Positions 8,835 to 17,995 are shown, counted from the stretch's first letter. The stretch: 64,000 bases of DNA from Jejubacter sp036620675 (GCA_036620675.1 JAZHEE010000002.1); one strand, 5' to 3'. The notes: a model not told the origin generated them from the letters alone. A program made the numbers and translations.

Positions 8835-9530
8835 ATGCGAATCCTCGCCATTGATACTGCCACCGAAGCCTGTTCCGTTGCGCTCTGGCTGGACGGCCAG
8901 GTGCTGAACCACTTCGAACTTTGCCCACGAGAGCACACCCAACGCATTTTACCTATGGTGCGCGATATCCTGAACCAGGGCGGCATTTCTTTGTCTGAAT
9001 TAGATGCGCTGGCTTTCGGGCGCGGCCCTGGCAGTTTTACCGGCGTGCGTATCGGTATCGGTATTGCTCAGGGGCTGGCGCTGGGAGCGGAACTGCCGAT
9101 GGCGGGCGTTTCGACGCTGGCCACTATGGCAGAAGGCGCCTGGCGACGTACCGGGGCGACCCGGGTTCTGGCGGCCATCGACGCCCGTATGGGGGAGGTA
9201 TACTGGGCGGAGTACCAGCGCGACGAGCAGGGCGTCTGGCACGGCGAAGAGAGTGAAGCAGTGCTTAAGCCCGAAGCCGTCAGCGAACGTATGGCACAGC
9301 TCGATGGCGAATGGGCTACCGTCGGTACCGGCTGGCAGGCCTGGCCGGACTTGGGGGCCGACAGCCAGTTGACGCTGAAGGATGGCGAGGTGACGCTGCC
9401 GGAAGCGCGCGACATGCTGCCGCTCGCGCATTTGTGTATCAGCAAGGGAAAAACGGTGCCGGTCGAGCAGGCCGAGCCGGTCTACTTACGAAACGAAGTG
9501 GCCTGGAAAAAACTGCCCGGTAGGGGTTAA
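8835..9530 (+). CDS. tsaB: tRNA N6-threonylcarbamoyladenosine synthesis protein TsaB
   Basis: Part of the TsaBDE complex that makes t6A at position 37 of ANN-decoding tRNAs; it is the inactive partner of the TsaD catalytic subunit. 231 residues, with the ASKHA-type N-terminus MRILAIDTATEACSVALW, the HTQRILPMV helix and the FGRGPGSFTGVRIG motif. The gene follows yoaA and precedes yeaY as in E. coli. Confidence 0.97.
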   Translation: MRILAIDTATEACSVALWLDGQVLNHFELCPREHTQRILPMVRDILNQGGISLSELDALAFGRGPGSFTGVRIGIGIAQGLALGAELPMAGVSTLATMAEGAWRRTGATRVLAAIDARMGEVYWAEYQRDEQGVWHGEESEAVLKPEAVSERMAQLDGEWATVGTGWQAWPDLGADSQLTLKDGEVTLPEARDMLPLAHLCISKGKTVPVEQAEPVYLRNEVAWKKLPGRG

Positions 9531-9586
9531 CCCTACGGGTTATCGTTATCTACCGCGCGCGTTGCGGTCGCGGAAAGGAGTCTATT

Positions 9587-10165
9587 ATGGCGGGTCGATT
9601 CTCTACAGGACGTTGGTTAGTGGCGCCGTTGCTGGCGTTGACGCTGAGCGGATGCGTTAGCGTGCCGGAAGCTATTCGCGGCACCAGTCCCATGCCTCAG
9701 CAGGATCTTATCAGGGTGATGAATGCGCCGCAGCTTTACGTCGGCCAGGAGGCGCGCTTCGGCGGCCGGGTGGTGGATGTGAAGAATCTGCAGAGCAGTA
9801 CCCGACTGGAGATAGCCACGGTTCCGCTGGACGCCAGCGCGGCGCCGGTTCTGGGCGCGGCTTCGATCGGACGCATTTATGCCGACGTTAATCAATTCCT
9901 CGATCCGGTAGATTTCCGCAATCGGCTGGTGACCGTGGTGGGGCCGATTACGGGTACCGAAAAGGGAACGATCGGTAAGACGCCCTACAGCTATCTGACC
10001 ATGCAGGTTAACGGCTTCAAACGCTGGCGCGTTACTCAGCAGGTGGTAATGCCGCCGCAGCCGATCGATCCCTGGATGTGGGGGCCAGGCCCCTGGCGCT
10101 ATGGGCCATGGGGAGGCTGGTACAGCCCCATGCCAGCTCAGGTTCAAAGCGTCGTGACTGAATAA
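9587..10165 (+). CDS. yeaY: Slp-family outer-membrane lipoprotein YeaY
   Basis: A 192-residue lipoprotein of the Slp family, role unknown (Slp is a starvation and stationary-phase lipoprotein). A signal peptide with lipobox LSGC places the lipidated cysteine at residue 23; +2 is Val, so outer-membrane sorting is expected. The mature part contains the family segment QLYVGQEARFGGRVVDVKN and a C-terminus rich in Pro, Trp, Gly and Tyr. Ribosome-binding site GGAAAGGAG precedes the ATG. It lies 56 nt after tsaB, as in E. coli. Confidence 0.93.
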   Translation: MAGRFSTGRWLVAPLLALTLSGCVSVPEAIRGTSPMPQQDLIRVMNAPQLYVGQEARFGGRVVDVKNLQSSTRLEIATVPLDASAAPVLGAASIGRIYADVNQFLDPVDFRNRLVTVVGPITGTEKGTIGKTPYSYLTMQVNGFKRWRVTQQVVMPPQPIDPWMWGPGPWRYGPWGGWYSPMPAQVQSVVTE

Positions 10166-10188
10166 TCTTTTGATTTTTCGAAATATTT

Positions 10189-10214
10189 AACAGCGGCCTG
10201 GCCGCTGTTTCTTT
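10189..10214 (+). terminator. Terminator after yeaY
   Basis: A 9-bp perfect stem (AACAGCGGC / GCCGCTGTT) with a CTG loop followed by TTCTTTAT. A factor-independent terminator for the yoaA-tsaB-yeaY direction. Confidence 0.7.
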
Positions 10215-10278
10215 ATATCCAGGACGGATGAAAAAATTTAGTGATGAGCTTCGCAACCTTTAATCCGGCTAATAAATA

Positions 10279-10295
10279 AACTGGTACGCTGAGTT
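10279..10295. promoter_or_regulatory. Candidate FadR operator upstream of fadD
   Basis: AACTGGTACGCTGAGTT matches the 17-bp FadR consensus at nearly all positions (CTGGTAC core, GAGTT end). It lies 72 nt before the fadD start codon. In E. coli FadR represses fadD from similar sites and long-chain acyl-CoA releases it. The regulator gene fadR is also in this window. Confidence 0.7.
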
Positions 10296-10366
10296 AATAT
10301 TATGTTAACGAAGCGTTGTGAGATCGGGTTGCGATGACTGCGAATAATAAATTCAGAGGTGAATCC

Positions 10367-12052
10367 TTGAACAAGGTCTGGCTTAAGCGCTATCCGGCGG
10401 ACGTTCCGGCGGATATTAACCCCGATCGCTATCTGTCGCTGGTGGAATTATTTGAACACGCCACTACCAAATATGCGGATCGTCCCGCTTTCGTAAACAT
10501 GGGGGAGGTGATGACCTTCCGCAAGCTGGAAGAGCGCAGCCGTGCCTTTGCTGCGTGGCTCCAGCAGGGGCTGGGGCTGAAGAAAGGGGATCGGGTGGCG
10601 CTGATGATGCCCAACCTGCTGCAGTATCCGGTGGCGCTGTTCGGCATTTTGCGCGCCGGTATGGTGGTGGTTAATGTCAATCCACTCTACACGCCGCGTG
10701 AGCTGGAGCACCAGCTTAACGACAGTGGCGCCAGCGCCATTGTCATCGTTTCTAACTTCGCGCACACCCTGGAAAAAGTGGTGGCCCGAACGCCAGTTCG
10801 CCACGTGATTCTGACCCGTATGGGCGATCAGCTTTCCACCGCCAGAGGCACACTGGTCAACTTTGTGGTGAAGTACATTAAACGGCTGGTGCCCAAATAC
10901 CATCTTCCCGACGCTATCTCTTTTCGCAGTGCGCTTCAGCGCGGATACCGCATGCAGTACGTGAAGCCAGAGCTGAACGGCGACGATTTAGCGTTTCTTC
11001 AGTATACCGGCGGTACCACCGGCGTGGCGAAAGGGGCGATGCTGAGCCATCGCAATATGCTGGCTAACCTGGAACAGGTTAAGGCGACCTACGGCTCGCT
11101 GTTGATGAGCAATACTGAACGAGTGGTGACGGCGCTGCCGCTGTACCACATCTTCGCCCTGACCATGAACTGCCTGCTGTTTATCGATCTGGGTGGTCAG
11201 AATCTGCTGATCGCTAATCCCCGCGATATTCCCGGTATGGTGAAGGAGATGGCGAAGTTTCGTTTTACCGCCATTACCGGGGTGAATACGCTGTTTAATG
11301 CGCTGCTGAATAACCGCGAATTTTGCAAGCTGGACTTCTCGAACCTGCACCTTTCTGCCGGAGGGGGTATGCCGGTTCAGCACGTGGTGGCGGAGCGCTG
11401 GGAAAAACTTACCGGGCGCTATCTGCTGGAAGGCTATGGTCTGACGGAGTGTTCGCCGCTGGTAAGCGTCAATCCGCACGATATCACTTACCACAGCGGC
11501 AGTATCGGGCTGCCGATCCCCTCCACCGAGGTTAAGCTGGTGGACGAAGAAGATAACGAGGTAGCGCCCGGGGAGCCGGGCGAACTGTGCGTTCGCGGCC
11601 CTCAGGTGATGGTTGGTTACTGGGGGCAGCCCGAAGCCAGTGCCGATATCCTGCGCGATGGCTGGCTGTACACCGGCGATATTGCCGTGATGGATGAAGA
11701 GGGGTTCCTGCGCATCGTCGATCGTAAAAAAGATATGATTCTGGTTTCAGGCTTTAACGTTTATCCGAATGAGATCGAAGATGTTGTGATGCAGCACGAG
11801 GCCGTCCAGGAAGTGGCTGCCGTGGGGGTGCCTTCCGAAACCAGCGGTGAAGCGGTGAAACTGTTCGTGGTGCGTAAAAGCGATGACCTGACGGAAGATG
11901 TCCTGATCGCTTTTTGCCGCCGTAACCTGACCGGTTATAAGGTACCGAAGCTGGTGGAGTTTCGTCATGAGCTGCCGAAATCCAACGTCGGCAAAATTTT
12001 ACGGCGCGAACTGCGTGACGCAGAGCGCAATACAAGTAACAATAGCGACTAG
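10367..12052 (+). CDS. fadD: Long-chain fatty acid-CoA ligase
   Basis: Activates exogenous long-chain fatty acids to acyl-CoA at the inner membrane, using ATP and CoA. 561 residues from the TTG at 10367, the same length as E. coli FadD, which also begins with TTG; AGAGGTG lies 5 nt before it. An in-frame ATG at 10334 would add 11 residues but lacks support. Motifs: the ATP/AMP signature YTGGTTGVAKGAM, the linker GYGLTEC, TGDIAVMDEEGFL, and the FACS signature around GWLYTG with RIVDRKKDMILVSGFNVYP. A FadR-type operator precedes it and a terminator follows. Confidence 0.97.
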   Translation: MNKVWLKRYPADVPADINPDRYLSLVELFEHATTKYADRPAFVNMGEVMTFRKLEERSRAFAAWLQQGLGLKKGDRVALMMPNLLQYPVALFGILRAGMVVVNVNPLYTPRELEHQLNDSGASAIVIVSNFAHTLEKVVARTPVRHVILTRMGDQLSTARGTLVNFVVKYIKRLVPKYHLPDAISFRSALQRGYRMQYVKPELNGDDLAFLQYTGGTTGVAKGAMLSHRNMLANLEQVKATYGSLLMSNTERVVTALPLYHIFALTMNCLLFIDLGGQNLLIANPRDIPGMVKEMAKFRFTAITGVNTLFNALLNNREFCKLDFSNLHLSAGGGMPVQHVVAERWEKLTGRYLLEGYGLTECSPLVSVNPHDITYHSGSIGLPIPSTEVKLVDEEDNEVAPGEPGELCVRGPQVMVGYWGQPEASADILRDGWLYTGDIAVMDEEGFLRIVDRKKDMILVSGFNVYPNEIEDVVMQHEAVQEVAAVGVPSETSGEAVKLFVVRKSDDLTEDVLIAFCRRNLTGYKVPKLVEFRHELPKSNVGKILRRELRDAERNTSNNSD

Positions 12053-12072
12053 ATACACAGGTCAGTCGTCCG

Positions 12073-12098
12073 AACGCCGGTCAGCCGGCGTTTTTTTT
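12073..12098 (+). terminator. fadD terminator with T8 run, leader of rnd
   Basis: Stem AACGCCGG / CCGGCGTT with loop TCAG, running directly into eight T residues (12091-12098). The hairpin should terminate fadD transcripts. The U8 run also sits 26 nt before the rnd TTG start; in E. coli a U-rich stretch upstream of rnd is known to be needed for its translation, so the run may have a second role here. Confidence 0.8.
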
Positions 12099-12124
12099 GG
12101 ACGCAAACCGGAAGAGAACAAAAT

Positions 12125-13246
12125 TTGAATTACCAGATAATTACTCAGGATGCGCAACTGGCACAGGTGTGCCAGCGGGCGCGCCTTGTACCTATGGCGG
12201 CGCTGGATACCGAATTCGTCCGCACCCGTACCTACTGGCCTCGCCTGGGGCTGATTCAGCTATTCGATGGCGAGCAGACGTCGCTTATCGATCCTCTGAC
12301 TATCAGCGACTGGGCGCCAATGAAAGCGCTGCTGCAGGATGAAAGCGTCACCAAGTTTCTGCACGCGGGGAGCGAGGATCTGGAAGTGTTCTGGCATGCG
12401 TTCGGCGTGATGCCGACACCGATGATAGACACTCAGGTGCTGGCGGCGTTTCTGGGCCATCCGCTCTCTTGCGGTTTCGCGACCATGGTAGAAAAATACA
12501 GCGGCGTGGCGCTGGATAAAAGTGAATCGCGCACCGACTGGCTGGCGCGTCCGCTAACGGAGCGTCAACTTGACTACGCGGCGGCGGACGTCTGGTATCT
12601 GTTGCCGATCGCCCGTCGTCTGATGGATGAGATTGACCAGACCGGCTGGCTGGCTGCGGTGCAAGACGAGTGCCGTCTGATGGCGGCCAGGCGCCGCGAA
12701 CAGCAGGAGCCAGACGACGCCTGGCGTGATATCGGTAACGCCTGGCAACTGCGCACCCGTCAACTGGGCTGCCTGCGCCTGCTGGCATCCTGGCGCCTGC
12801 GCAAGGCCCGGGAGCGGGATATGGCGGTCAATTTCGTAGTGCGCGAAGAGCATTTGTGGCAGGTGGCGCGCCATATGCCGGGTACGCTCGGCGAGCTGGA
12901 CAGCCTGGGGCTATCCGGCAGCGAAATCCGCTTTCACGGCAAAACGCTGATTCGGCTGGTGGAAGAGGCGAAGGCGTTGCCCGAAGAGGCGCTGCCGGCA
13001 CCGTTGGCCAATCTTATCGATATGCCGGGCTATCGCGGCATTTTCAAAGAGATTAAAGCGCTGGTGCAGAAAGTGGCGGAAGACAACGGGCTGACTCCGG
13101 AGCTGCTGGCTTCGCGCCGCCAGATTAACCAGCTATTGAATGCGCACTGGGGATTGAAACCAGCGACCCTGGCGCCGGAGCTGACCAGCGGCTGGCGTGG
13201 CCAGTTGTTCGGTGACCAGCTTCAGGCGCTGCTTGCCAGCCGTTAA
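12125..13246 (+). CDS. rnd: Ribonuclease D
   Basis: 3'-to-5' exoribonuclease that trims tRNA and other small stable RNA 3' ends. 373 residues. The DEDD exonuclease domain shows ALDTEFVRTRTYWPRLGLI (Exo I), FLHAGSEDLEVF (Exo II) and RQLDYAAADVWYLLPI (Exo III with the DEDDy tyrosine). It is followed by two HRDC-type domains (LRLLASWRLRKARERD and the C-terminal LASRRQINQLLN region). The start is TTG 12125, matching the UUG start of E. coli rnd and giving MNYQIITQD. Confidence 0.96.
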   Translation: MNYQIITQDAQLAQVCQRARLVPMAALDTEFVRTRTYWPRLGLIQLFDGEQTSLIDPLTISDWAPMKALLQDESVTKFLHAGSEDLEVFWHAFGVMPTPMIDTQVLAAFLGHPLSCGFATMVEKYSGVALDKSESRTDWLARPLTERQLDYAAADVWYLLPIARRLMDEIDQTGWLAAVQDECRLMAARRREQQEPDDAWRDIGNAWQLRTRQLGCLRLLASWRLRKARERDMAVNFVVREEHLWQVARHMPGTLGELDSLGLSGSEIRFHGKTLIRLVEEAKALPEEALPAPLANLIDMPGYRGIFKEIKALVQKVAEDNGLTPELLASRRQINQLLNAHWGLKPATLAPELTSGWRGQLFGDQLQALLASR

Positions 13247-13357
13247 CTCGCAAAATCGGCCCTGGCGGCGCTGCCGCAGGGCTGAATAGCAAAAGCGTTG
13301 GCAGGGATAGCGGCAGGGGGCAAGGCTACCGATAGCCATGGCAAGTCGGGGTTAAAC

Positions 13358-13400
13358 AAAAATACCTCCTGGCTGCCCGGGCATCGCAGGAGATATTTTT
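13358..13400 (-). terminator. Terminator of the minCDE operon
   Basis: An inverted repeat of 14 nt arms (13358-13371 and 13387-13400) with a 15-nt loop. On the minus strand it forms with one G-U wobble and ends in ATTTTTG. It lies 4 nt after the minE stop. Confidence 0.6.
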
Positions 13401-13403
13401 ACC

Positions 13404-13673
13404 TCAGGACTTTGATTCCTCCATTTCCGGAAGCGTAACGTTGAGCTCCAGAATGGAAATATCCTCGCCTTTCTGCTCCAGCTGTACCGATACCATTTCC
13501 GGATCGATCTGCACATATTTGCAAATCACCTCCAGGATATCCCGCTTAAGCTGCGGCAGGTAATGAGGCTCTGTATCGCCGCGACGGCGCTCTGCAACAA
13601 TAATCTGTAAACGTTCTTTGGCGATGTTGGCGGTATTCTTTTTTCGGGACAGAAAAAAGTCAAGTAATGCCAT
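13404..13673 (-). CDS. minE: Cell division topological specificity factor MinE
   Basis: Stimulates the MinD ATPase and drives pole-to-pole oscillation of MinCD. 89 residues: N-terminal membrane/MinD-interaction segment MALLDFFLSRKKNTANIAK, then the topological specificity domain (DILEVICKYVQIDPEMVSVQ). Third gene of the operon, 3 nt after minD. Confidence 0.97.
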   Translation of the reverse strand: MALLDFFLSRKKNTANIAKERLQIIVAERRRGDTEPHYLPQLKRDILEVICKYVQIDPEMVSVQLEQKGEDISILELNVTLPEMEESKS

Positions 13674-13676
13674 GAC

Positions 13677-14489
13677 TTATCCTCCGAACAGGCGTTTCAG
13701 GAAACCTTTCTTCTCTTCTTCTATGAAGCGGAAAGGACGTTCTTCTCCCAGCAGACGATCCACGGCATCGGCATAGGCCTTGCCCGCATCTGCCGTAGCA
13801 TCAAGAATAACCGGTTCCCCCTGGTTGGAGGATCGCAGCACCGACTGGTCTTCCGGAATCACGCCCAGCAGTGGAATGCGCAGAATTTCCAGCACGTCTT
13901 CCATGCTCAGCATATCGCCCCGATTGACGCGACCGGGATTATAGCGGGTCAGCATCAGGTGCTCTTTAATCGGGTCTTCGCCGTTTTCTGCGCGGCGTGA
14001 TTTGGATGACAGAATCCCCAGGATGCGGTCAGAGTCACGCACAGAGGAGACTTCCGGGTTGGTGGTGATGATGGCTTCATCCGCGAAGTAGAGCGCCATC
14101 AACGCGCCGGTTTCGATACCGGCAGGGGAGTCGCAGACGATGAAATCAAATTCCATCTTTTTCAGTTCATCGAGCACCTTTTCCACGCCTTCGCGGGTCA
14201 GTGCGTCTTTATCGCGCGTCTGCGACGCCGGGAGAATATAGAGATTTTCGGTACGCTTATCTTTGATAAGCGCCTGGTTAAGCGTGGCATCGCCCTGGAT
14301 AACGTTAACGAAATCGTATACGACACGGCGTTCACACCCCATGATCAGGTCGAGGTTACGCAGGCCGATATCGAAGTCAATAACGACGGTTTTCTTTCCC
14401 TTCTGTGCCAGACCTGTAGCGATGGCCGCGCTGGAGGTGGTTTTTCCAACGCCCCCTTTACCTGATGTAACTACAATAATGCGTGCCAT
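13677..14489 (-). CDS. minD: Septum site-determining ATPase MinD
   Basis: ParA/MinD-type ATPase that binds the membrane as an ATP dimer and recruits MinC. 270 residues from ATG 14489 (MARIIVVTSGKGGVGKTTS), which has AAGGAA upstream; an in-frame ATG further upstream is not used in relatives. Deviant Walker A GKGGVGKTT lies near residue 10; the C-terminus KGFLKRLFGG is the amphipathic membrane-targeting helix. 26 nt downstream of minC. Confidence 0.97.
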   Translation of the reverse strand: MARIIVVTSGKGGVGKTTSSAAIATGLAQKGKKTVVIDFDIGLRNLDLIMGCERRVVYDFVNVIQGDATLNQALIKDKRTENLYILPASQTRDKDALTREGVEKVLDELKKMEFDFIVCDSPAGIETGALMALYFADEAIITTNPEVSSVRDSDRILGILSSKSRRAENGEDPIKEHLMLTRYNPGRVNRGDMLSMEDVLEILRIPLLGVIPEDQSVLRSSNQGEPVILDATADAGKAYADAVDRLLGEERPFRFIEEEKKGFLKRLFGG

Positions 14490-14515
14490 AAGAAATTCCT
14501 TGTTAAAAGGGCTTA

Positions 14516-15211
14516 TCAATTAAAAGGTTGAACGGTCAGGGCGCCGCCTGCCAGCCGAAGTCGGGCCGCCTGACCTAAAAATTCAGTCGGGATCTGCTCA
14601 CTAAGCCAGTAGACCCCGGCAATGGATACCAGCTCCGCCGTAAGGCTAATGCTGAATATCTGCGCATCGCGATCGCCGCTGGCGCCTGCCAGCGCACGGC
14701 CACGCATGGTTCCATAAATGTGGATATTGCCATCAGCGATAAGCTCGGCGCCTGCGCTGACGTGACTGGTTACTACCAGATCACAGTTTGGCGCATAAAT
14801 CCGCTGACCGGAACGTACCGGCGTATCGATAATGCGCGTTTTTGTGACGGATGTTGCAACTGGCTGCGCCGGGGCGGGGGAGGGATCGGTCGCGCGCGGC
14901 TTCTCTTTACCCTCGGTCATCAGTGGCAGGCCTGCACGTTCGATGCGTTCGCGCAGCGCGGGGTCTTTACAGCCACTCACGCCTACTACGCGCAGGCCAC
15001 TGTCCACAACCGCCTGCTGGATGGGTTCCCATTCGGTATCGCCAGCAAGGTCGGTCACATTGAGCACAATGGGGGCATGTTTCAGAAATGCAGGCGCCTG
15101 GGCGACCTTCTCCCGCAGCGCATCAAGAATCACACCGGGTTGAGCGTCATGCAAATGAACCACAGAGAGGGTGAAACTGCTGCCTTTTAGCTCGATGGGT
15201 GTGTTTGACAT
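14516..15211 (-). CDS. minC: Septum formation inhibitor MinC
   Basis: Inhibits FtsZ polymerisation away from mid-cell. 231 residues, equal to E. coli, starting MSNTPIELKGSSFTLSVVHL at 15211; the extra five residues possible from 15226 are unlikely. The N-terminal FtsZ-inhibiting domain is followed by a Pro/Ala linker (PSPAPAQPVAT) and the C-terminal beta-helix domain (RSGQRIYAPNCDLVVTSHV, MRGRALAGASGD) that binds MinD. Confidence 0.97.
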   Translation of the reverse strand: MSNTPIELKGSSFTLSVVHLHDAQPGVILDALREKVAQAPAFLKHAPIVLNVTDLAGDTEWEPIQQAVVDSGLRVVGVSGCKDPALRERIERAGLPLMTEGKEKPRATDPSPAPAQPVATSVTKTRIIDTPVRSGQRIYAPNCDLVVTSHVSAGAELIADGNIHIYGTMRGRALAGASGDRDAQIFSISLTAELVSIAGVYWLSEQIPTEFLGQAARLRLAGGALTVQPFN

Positions 15212-15336
15212 CCTGGCCTTACTCAATTCAGTTTTTAGAATCCACGATTGCGGACGATATTCCGATGTACAGCAGGCATGTTATAGTCAGCGTTATATTC
15301 AGGCAAGTAACCAACCGGTGAAATCAGAGTAAAATT

Positions 15337-15612
15337 ATGCTTTGTGCGATCTATCGAAGTTCAAAACGCGATCAGACCTATCTTTATGTCGAAAAAAAAG
15401 ACGATTTTTCCCGCGTACCGCAGGATCTGATGCAGGGGTTCGGCGTCCCCGTGTTTTCCATGCTATTGCCGCTGGATGGCTCGAAAAAATTAGCTAATGC
15501 GGAAATAGAAAAAGTAAAACAGGCCCTCAGCGAGCAGGGATATTATTTACAGCTTCCTCCTCCGCCGGAAAGTTTGCTTAAGATTCATCTGGAAACTAAC
15601 CAGGGAAAATAA
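15337..15612 (+). CDS. ycgL: YcgL-domain protein
   Basis: A 91-residue member of the YcgL (UPF0745) family, function unknown. The sequence MLCAIYRSSKRDQTYLYVEK, KDDFSRVPQDLM and EQGYYLQLPPPPESLL matches E. coli YcgL closely. Divergent from minC, as in E. coli; the 125-nt gap holds both promoters. Confidence 0.93.
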   Translation: MLCAIYRSSKRDQTYLYVEKKDDFSRVPQDLMQGFGVPVFSMLLPLDGSKKLANAEIEKVKQALSEQGYYLQLPPPPESLLKIHLETNQGK

Positions 15613-15770
15613 CATCAGGGGAAAACAGATATTTTTTCCGATTCGCTTTTGCTCCAGCGCGCCGTTTCCAGGCGCGCTTTTTTATCGTAATTCCAGTGAT
15701 TGACAGTTTGCCCGCCCCCCGTAGATAGTGAATAGATAACAATCACCGCGACAGTCTGAAGGGGAAAACT

Positions 15771-16430
15771 ATGTACCGACATCACAACTGGCAGGGGGCG
15801 CTGCTGGATTATCCGGTTAACAAGGTGGTTTGCGTCGGCAGCAATTATGCCCTGCATATCCGTGAGATGGGGAGCGCGACGCCGGAAGAACCCGTGTTAT
15901 TTATAAAACCAGAAACCTCGCTTTGCGATCTGGGCCAGCCGCTGGCGCTGCCCCAGGGACTGGGCGAGGTGCACCATGAAGTGGAGCTGGCGGTGCTGAT
16001 TGGCTCAACCCTGAAACAGGCTACAGAAGAACACGTGCGCCAGGCCATTGCCGGATACGGCGTGGCGCTCGATCTGACGCTGCGTGAACTACAGGGTAAA
16101 TTGAAAAAGGCCGGGCGACCATGGGAAAAAGCCAAGGGCTTCGATAATGCCTGCCCGATTTCCGGTTTTATTCCGGCCGCAGAATTTCATGGCTGCCCGC
16201 AGAACACGCCGCTTTCACTCACCGTGAACGGTGAGGTGCGCCAGCAGGGAACCACCGCTGATATGATTCATCCTATTCTGCCGTTAATCGCCTATATCAG
16301 CCGTTTCTTTACCCTGCGCGCTGGCGATGTGGTGTTGACGGGAACGCCAGAGGGGGTGGGGCCGCTGCACAGCGGTGACGAGCTGGTGATAGGCTTTGAT
16401 AATCGCACCCTGGAAACCCGGGTGCTGTAA
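15771..16430 (+). CDS. ycgM: Fumarylacetoacetate hydrolase-family protein YcgM
   Basis: A 219-residue FAH-fold protein; bacterial homologues such as FAHD1 act as acylpyruvate hydrolases or oxaloacetate decarboxylases. Visible family motifs: VVCVGSNYALHIREMG, FIKPETSL, the metal-binding EVHHEVELAVLIG (E-x-E) and YGVALDLTLRELQGKLKKAG, and TGTPEGVGPL near the end. Ribosome-binding site AAGGGGAAA before ATG. It runs into the next gene with a 15-nt gap. Confidence 0.93.
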   Translation: MYRHHNWQGALLDYPVNKVVCVGSNYALHIREMGSATPEEPVLFIKPETSLCDLGQPLALPQGLGEVHHEVELAVLIGSTLKQATEEHVRQAIAGYGVALDLTLRELQGKLKKAGRPWEKAKGFDNACPISGFIPAAEFHGCPQNTPLSLTVNGEVRQQGTTADMIHPILPLIAYISRFFTLRAGDVVLTGTPEGVGPLHSGDELVIGFDNRTLETRVL

Positions 16431-16445
16431 ACGCGAGGAGGACGA

Positions 16446-16994
16446 GTGCCGGAAACAGAAATTCAGACGCTTTCATCCACCGAGATCTACCGTAATAAAT
16501 GGATGACGATTAAGGAGGATCGCATTCTCAGGGCCGACGGCAACGAAGGGCTTTATTCGGTAGTCGTCAAACCGGATTTTGTGGTGATCCTGCCGGTAGA
16601 AGGGGAATTTATCTATGTGGTGGAACAGTATCGCTATCCCCTGGAGCAGCGAACCCTGGAACTGCCACAGGGCTCATGGGAAAGCGCGCCCGATATCGAT
16701 TCGCTGACGTTAGCGGCAGGTGAGCTGCGCGAGGAAACCGGGCTTCAGGCCAACAACATGGTCTATGTGGGTTATCAGAAGCTGGCGCAGGGCTATTCCA
16801 GTCAGGGGTATCATATTTATCTGGCGACGGGGCTGACTCATGACCGCCCGCAGCTGGATGCGGAAGAGCTGGGGCTGACTTCCCGTAAAATGAAAATCAG
16901 CGACTTTATGACGCTGATTCTTGAAGGGAAGGTCAGTGACGCGACCTCTGTCACCGCTTTTCTGCTGGCCCGGGCTAAGGGACTGCTGGGGTAA
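16446..16994 (+). CDS. Nudix hydrolase, ADP-ribose pyrophosphatase-like
   Basis: A 182-residue Nudix protein. The box is around residues 76-100: LPQGSWES, then AAGELREETGL, giving the catalytic E-L-x-E-E-T-G pattern, and it is preceded by VEQYRYPLEQRTLELPQG, the substrate-binding region characteristic of ADP-ribose pyrophosphatases. GTG start at 16446 with GAGGAGGAC 5-6 nt upstream. The gene sits between ycgM and ycgN, where E. coli K-12 has none, and appears co-transcribed with ycgM. The substrate is an inference from the upstream motif. Confidence 0.88.
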   Translation: MPETEIQTLSSTEIYRNKWMTIKEDRILRADGNEGLYSVVVKPDFVVILPVEGEFIYVVEQYRYPLEQRTLELPQGSWESAPDIDSLTLAAGELREETGLQANNMVYVGYQKLAQGYSSQGYHIYLATGLTHDRPQLDAEELGLTSRKMKISDFMTLILEGKVSDATSVTAFLLARAKGLLG

Positions 16995-17087
16995 GCGGCT
17001 ATACTGGATTAATGGCGGTTTGCTTGACGACGGCCGCCATGCCCTTTATAACGTGCAGCTTATTTTCCGACAACCAGGACCACGCTA

Positions 17088-17549
17088 ATGACCGAAACGC
17101 CTTTCTGGCAGCGCAAAACGCTGGAACAAATGAGCGATGAGGAGTGGGAGTCCCTCTGTGATGGCTGCGGGCAGTGCTGTCTGCACAAGCTGCAGGATGA
17201 AGTGACTGACGAAATCTATTTTACCAATGCGGCCTGTCGCCAGCTCAATATTAAAACCTGCCAGTGCCGCAACTATACGCGGCGCTTTGAATATGAACCG
17301 GACTGCATCAAGCTGACCAGGGAAAACCTGCCGACTTTTGAATGGCTGCCGGCGACCTGCGCTTACCGGTTATTGGCTGAAGGCAAGCGTCTGCCCTCCT
17401 GGCATCCTCTGCGCTGTGGATCCAGAGAGGCGATGCACGCTCAGCGTATCTCGGTGCGCCATATCGCGGTGCCGGAATCCGAAGTAAACGACTGGGAAGA
17501 TCATATCATTAACCATCCTAACTGGTGGACCAGAGCTCGACCGGAATAA
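17088..17549 (+). CDS. ycgN: UPF0260 zinc/iron-sulfur-type cysteine protein YcgN
   Basis: A 153-residue member of the YkgJ/UPF0260 family. The N-terminus has CDGCGQCCLHK and further cysteines in ACRQLNIKTCQCRNY, PDCIKL and ATCAYR, a pattern expected to bind a metal or Fe-S centre. Function is unknown. The sequence follows E. coli YcgN closely. Confidence 0.93.
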   Translation: MTETPFWQRKTLEQMSDEEWESLCDGCGQCCLHKLQDEVTDEIYFTNAACRQLNIKTCQCRNYTRRFEYEPDCIKLTRENLPTFEWLPATCAYRLLAEGKRLPSWHPLRCGSREAMHAQRISVRHIAVPESEVNDWEDHIINHPNWWTRARPE

Positions 17550-17995
17550 GCTGGGTCACGTCGCTATTTTGGCGGCCGGGAGGGAGTGCGTTCAATGGGG
17601 TTACGAACGCGTCATGCGTGGTGGCAGGCGCAGGACGGCTATCACGAACGACGGCATAGTTATCGACAAGGGGTATTTGCAGCGTAAACGCCTGCCGGCT
17701 ATCACCGTCAGATCCGCTATTTTCCCCAGGTTCCCTTTTCATATTTCATCCTGGTATAGAGGAAGTATGGGGTTCGATCGCTGTATTCACGAGAACAATA
17801 ATCCGTTGCCCTTTGAGAGACTTATTTATTGCTAAGTATTTATACAGAAATATTCTTATTTTCTGCGCATTTCTCTTATTAACATAATGATTTGATGGAA
17901 CAATTCTTATTTTCGCCTTTACTTTTCGCCATTTTTTGCCAGACTTCTTAGCATCGAGGATGGGCATGTGCCCGCCAAATAACAGGAGTAAAAAA
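17550..17995. other. Intergenic stretch with no supported gene
   Basis: 446 nt between ycgN and kbp. It becomes strongly AT-rich from about 17815 to 17940. A plus-strand open frame at 17569-17835 has no start signal and no recognisable content. The right end must hold the kbp promoter and its ribosome-binding site ACAGGAG (17982-17988); I could not identify the promoter confidently. Confidence 0.5.

Noticed and set aside
17569..17835. 88-codon open frame after ycgN
   Set aside because: No ribosome-binding site, unlikely composition, and it runs into an AT-rich promoter-like region.
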